Source: Motacilla alba alba
Lineage: Eukaryota; Chordata; Aves; Passeriformes; Motacillidae
DNA length: 64,000 bases
Assembly: GCF_015832195.1 (NCBI RefSeq)
Contig: NC_052045.1
Location: 1,302,001-1,366,000, forward strand
Direction of reading: 5' to 3'
The stretch's first letter is position 1, and the number at the start of each line of letters is the position of its first letter. The notes under the pieces were generated by a model. The model was not told where the DNA came from. It searched no databases and saw only the letters and a program-made list of their open reading frames with translations. The translations under genes were made by a program, and so were the position numbers. Shown here one piece after another: positions 61,576-64,000 of the stretch.

Positions 61576-63042
61576 GAGACTCGGACAGGGTCATTTTTCA
61601 CTGATCATGGCATTTCATGGAAATCATCATGGCTTGCTAGGCTAACAGTGCTCCTGGGGAAAACCAAGAGCGGGTGATAAAAATGAAAAAACTCCTGTCC
61701 AAGCTTGAGAAGAGCATTCTGAGCAAACAGCACACTGAAGTGGTCAGTGGAAGTAAAGAACGGGACTTTCTTGTGATGTGGTTTAGCCAAGCAAACAGCA
61801 AGGTACATATTCTAAGTCATTCCAAGTCAATCAACTATTGTTTGGGTTGGTTTTTTTTTGTAAACTCTTTACATTACAAAATTTATATCTCTGAAGACAG
61901 AAAAAAAGAGAAAAAAGTATGCTAAGCGGAGCAAAAGAGACACAAAGTTTTAAGTTTTCCAAATGAGTAAATGCAAAGAAACTGGAACAATGTAGGAGCA
62001 AAGATGATCTCAATAAAGATGTATTAATGCATTCTTTAAACTTTCAAAACTTGTGGTTTCAATGGGAGTACCAATCTAAAAATATCCAGGGCTGCAGAAC
62101 CATACATAAACAATGAACAGAAGGAGCTTTGAAAGCTGGAAGGTTTTATCAAGATTTTATTTCCCTTTTTTCATAAGAGAAACTGGTCTGTGCTCATGAC
62201 TAACGTTCATAAACACACAGTTTAAACCAAGAGAAACAACACAATCAAACATTCCATTCCTTACCAACAAATGACAACGTTACTGCAACAAACCACCAAA
62301 CCACACAAAAAAACTCTCTTCTGGATGAGAAGAGAGCTCTTCTGGTGTGCTGTAACCTCTAACATTGGCATGGGAGCTCTGGAAAATGGGGAAGCAGAGA
62401 AGAGGAATGGGGGGGAGAAGCAGTGCAGGGGAACTGGTGGCAGATCAAGGGTTAAAACTTCCCAGGCAGTTCTCTCCCTCTGCAGCACGCTGGAACACCT
62501 CTCATGAGCAGAAACGGCTCCAAAGGATGCAAAGGGCTCGGGGCTACCCAGCCAAGAAGGTGATTTTGGGGTGTGCTCAGCCCTGTCAGAGGGAGCAGTG
62601 CCTCGTGATGGAGCGGCTGGGATTTGGTTTCAGACACTCGTGGGCGAGCTCTGAGCCCAGGGGATGGGAGCACAGCCTGTGCTGGGGCAGGAGCTGTGAT
62701 AATTGTAATTGTGGCTGCAGCTGGCACTGCCTGGCCCCCACTCACCAAAGGGCTGCCAAACAAAACCCAGCCAGGGCTCCTCACGTGGGAAAAGGCGAGT
62801 GAGCCACTTCAGCAGGGAAAGAAATTCTCAGCACCCACTACAGCATTGCCTGTTGTGCCTCTTTCTAAGAAATAATCACCTGCTTCTCTTTGTCCTCACT
62901 CTTACATTTCCCTGCCCCTCCCACACCAAAAGTACACTAAAATTGCATTTATTTCCCGATTTGCAGTGTTGCTGTTCTGCACATTCACTGAGCCTCACCA
63001 TTATTTATCATCCACGAGTTTCCTTCCCCACCTTTTCTTTTC
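61576..63042. other. Unique non-coding stretch
   Basis: AT-rich at first, then GC-richer near 62370-62830, where overlapping frames of up to 145 codons occur on both strands without recognisable domains. No supported gene. Confidence 0.5.

Positions 63043-63070
<28 letters not shown>
63043..63070. repeat. Poly(T) tract of 28 bases
   Basis: A run of 28 uninterrupted T follows a CTTTTCTTTTC pyrimidine lead-in. On the minus strand it is a poly(A), but no clear AATAAA lies upstream in that direction and I recognise no processed transcript beside it, so it is called a simple repeat. Confidence 0.9.
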
Positions 63071-63073
<3 letters not shown>

Positions 63074-64000
63074 TAATGGAAAGGTTGACTAGAAAACAAG
63101 AATCCAGTGTAATGAGAAACAAAGAGCTGGATAGCTCAGAAATGTTTTGCAAAAACATCTTACAGCCCACACAAGCAGACTGCAAATCCTGCAGAGAAGG
63201 CTCTCACCTGCGTTATGTCACACTGTGGTTGACATCACTGCTCTCCCTGACAAACACCCCAGGAATGGAAGGACAGCCCCGCTGACCTGTTCAGCTCACT
63301 GACCCAGTCACCCTCGTGATGTCTTCACCTGTAAGACAACAAGCTGCAGCTCAGGACCTTCCTAAATATTTCTGTATCCAGCAGGCTGTAAGGCTGTAAT
63401 GGCTTATTTTTCTTCCGAAAATTAGTACAGTTCTCTCAGTCAGTGAAATCTCTTCACATCCAGAGCCTCCTGTGGCAAGGGGTCCCAAAGCTTTTACTAA
63501 AAACACCCGAGTCCCTTCCCCAGCTCATTATTTCCAGTGGAGGGCTAAACACCTGCCCAGGCCATCTGAGCTGTCCCTGGTGTGCCTGAAGACTGAAGCT
63601 GAAGAACTCTCATTCTCTTTAGGAGGCATCCCACTTCTTGTAATTACTGACACTTTCCCTAGGGCTCAGCATGAGATTTGGTCCAGTGATTAAAGCACTC
63701 AACAAGACCTGGAAGAACCCAGTAACTGGAATTTTTCCAACAGAAAATATCTTTTGCTGAATAATTCCCATCCAGGTGCTGGGACAGAGCAATGACCTCG
63801 TCCTCATCTTGAAGGAAATTCCACCTTTGAAGTGCATCCCCTTTAGAAGCTACACGGTGTCCCCAGTGATGGGAATGCACAGACACCACAGAGAGCAGAA
63901 TATTCCTGGACAGTGATTTCCTACTCCTCAAAGCAGCCTGACTGATCACTGCCCTGAACCAACACACCTCTGGATGTTGTCTAGGAGAAGGTACCTGACA
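63071..64000. other. Unique non-coding stretch to the window end
   Basis: Mixed unique sequence with short open frames on both strands. No gene, RNA or named repeat is seen. Confidence 0.5.

Noticed and set aside
63043..63070. Poly(A) tail of a minus-strand processed pseudogene
   Set aside because: No AATAAA just upstream on that strand and no recognisable transcript beside it.

Overview
This window looks like vertebrate nuclear DNA, almost certainly from a bird and probably a songbird. The strongest evidence is a CR1 LINE 3' end (about 1843-2133) that follows the avian CR1 tail almost phrase by phrase. There are also at least three LTR-like blocks of the kind left by avian endogenous retroviruses, a low density of interspersed repeats, and many short GC-rich minisatellites in otherwise AT-rich, CpG-poor sequence. 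Nothing suggests a prokaryote or a virus: there is no dense coding, no operon structure and no ribosome-binding-site pattern.

I find no protein-coding gene, exon, tRNA or rRNA that I can support. Open frames are short, overlap on both strands and do not resemble any family I recognise. The longest ones lie in tandem arrays, where they stay open because of the repeat, not because of coding selection. The window is best read as intergenic or deep-intronic DNA.

Layout. 1-2.9 kb: GC-rich sequence with a 37-bp duplication, a 5'-truncated CR1 and a 20-bp-period minisatellite. 2.9-15 kb: mostly unique sequence, with a paired 17-bp palindrome (9136-9196), a 49-bp duplication (10664-10761) and a possible antisense retroelement tail (12852). 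15-21 kb: a solo LTR (15075-15465), then unique sequence and a modest CpG-richer patch. 21.3-27.4 kb: three minisatellites (69/36 bp, 30 bp and 68/39 bp). 32 kb: a 26/28-bp array carrying repeated CRE-like motifs. 38.8-40.2 kb: a 32-bp array between two direct copies of a ~115-bp dispersed sequence. 43.6 kb: a minus-strand LTR keeping CCAAT, TATA and a splice-donor-like site. 47 kb: a second, inverted member of the 15-kb LTR family with an expanded AT microsatellite. 55.6-56.0 kb: a 56-59-bp array. 60.5-61.6 kb: a CpG patch directly followed by a 27-unit array rich in ETS-like GGAA cores. The rest is AT-rich unique DNA, parts of which could be conserved regulatory elements.

The most interesting content is therefore the unusual number of independent minisatellites, several with regulatory-looking motifs or graded CpG decay, and the LTR with an intact-looking promoter. 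No genes were found that act together.
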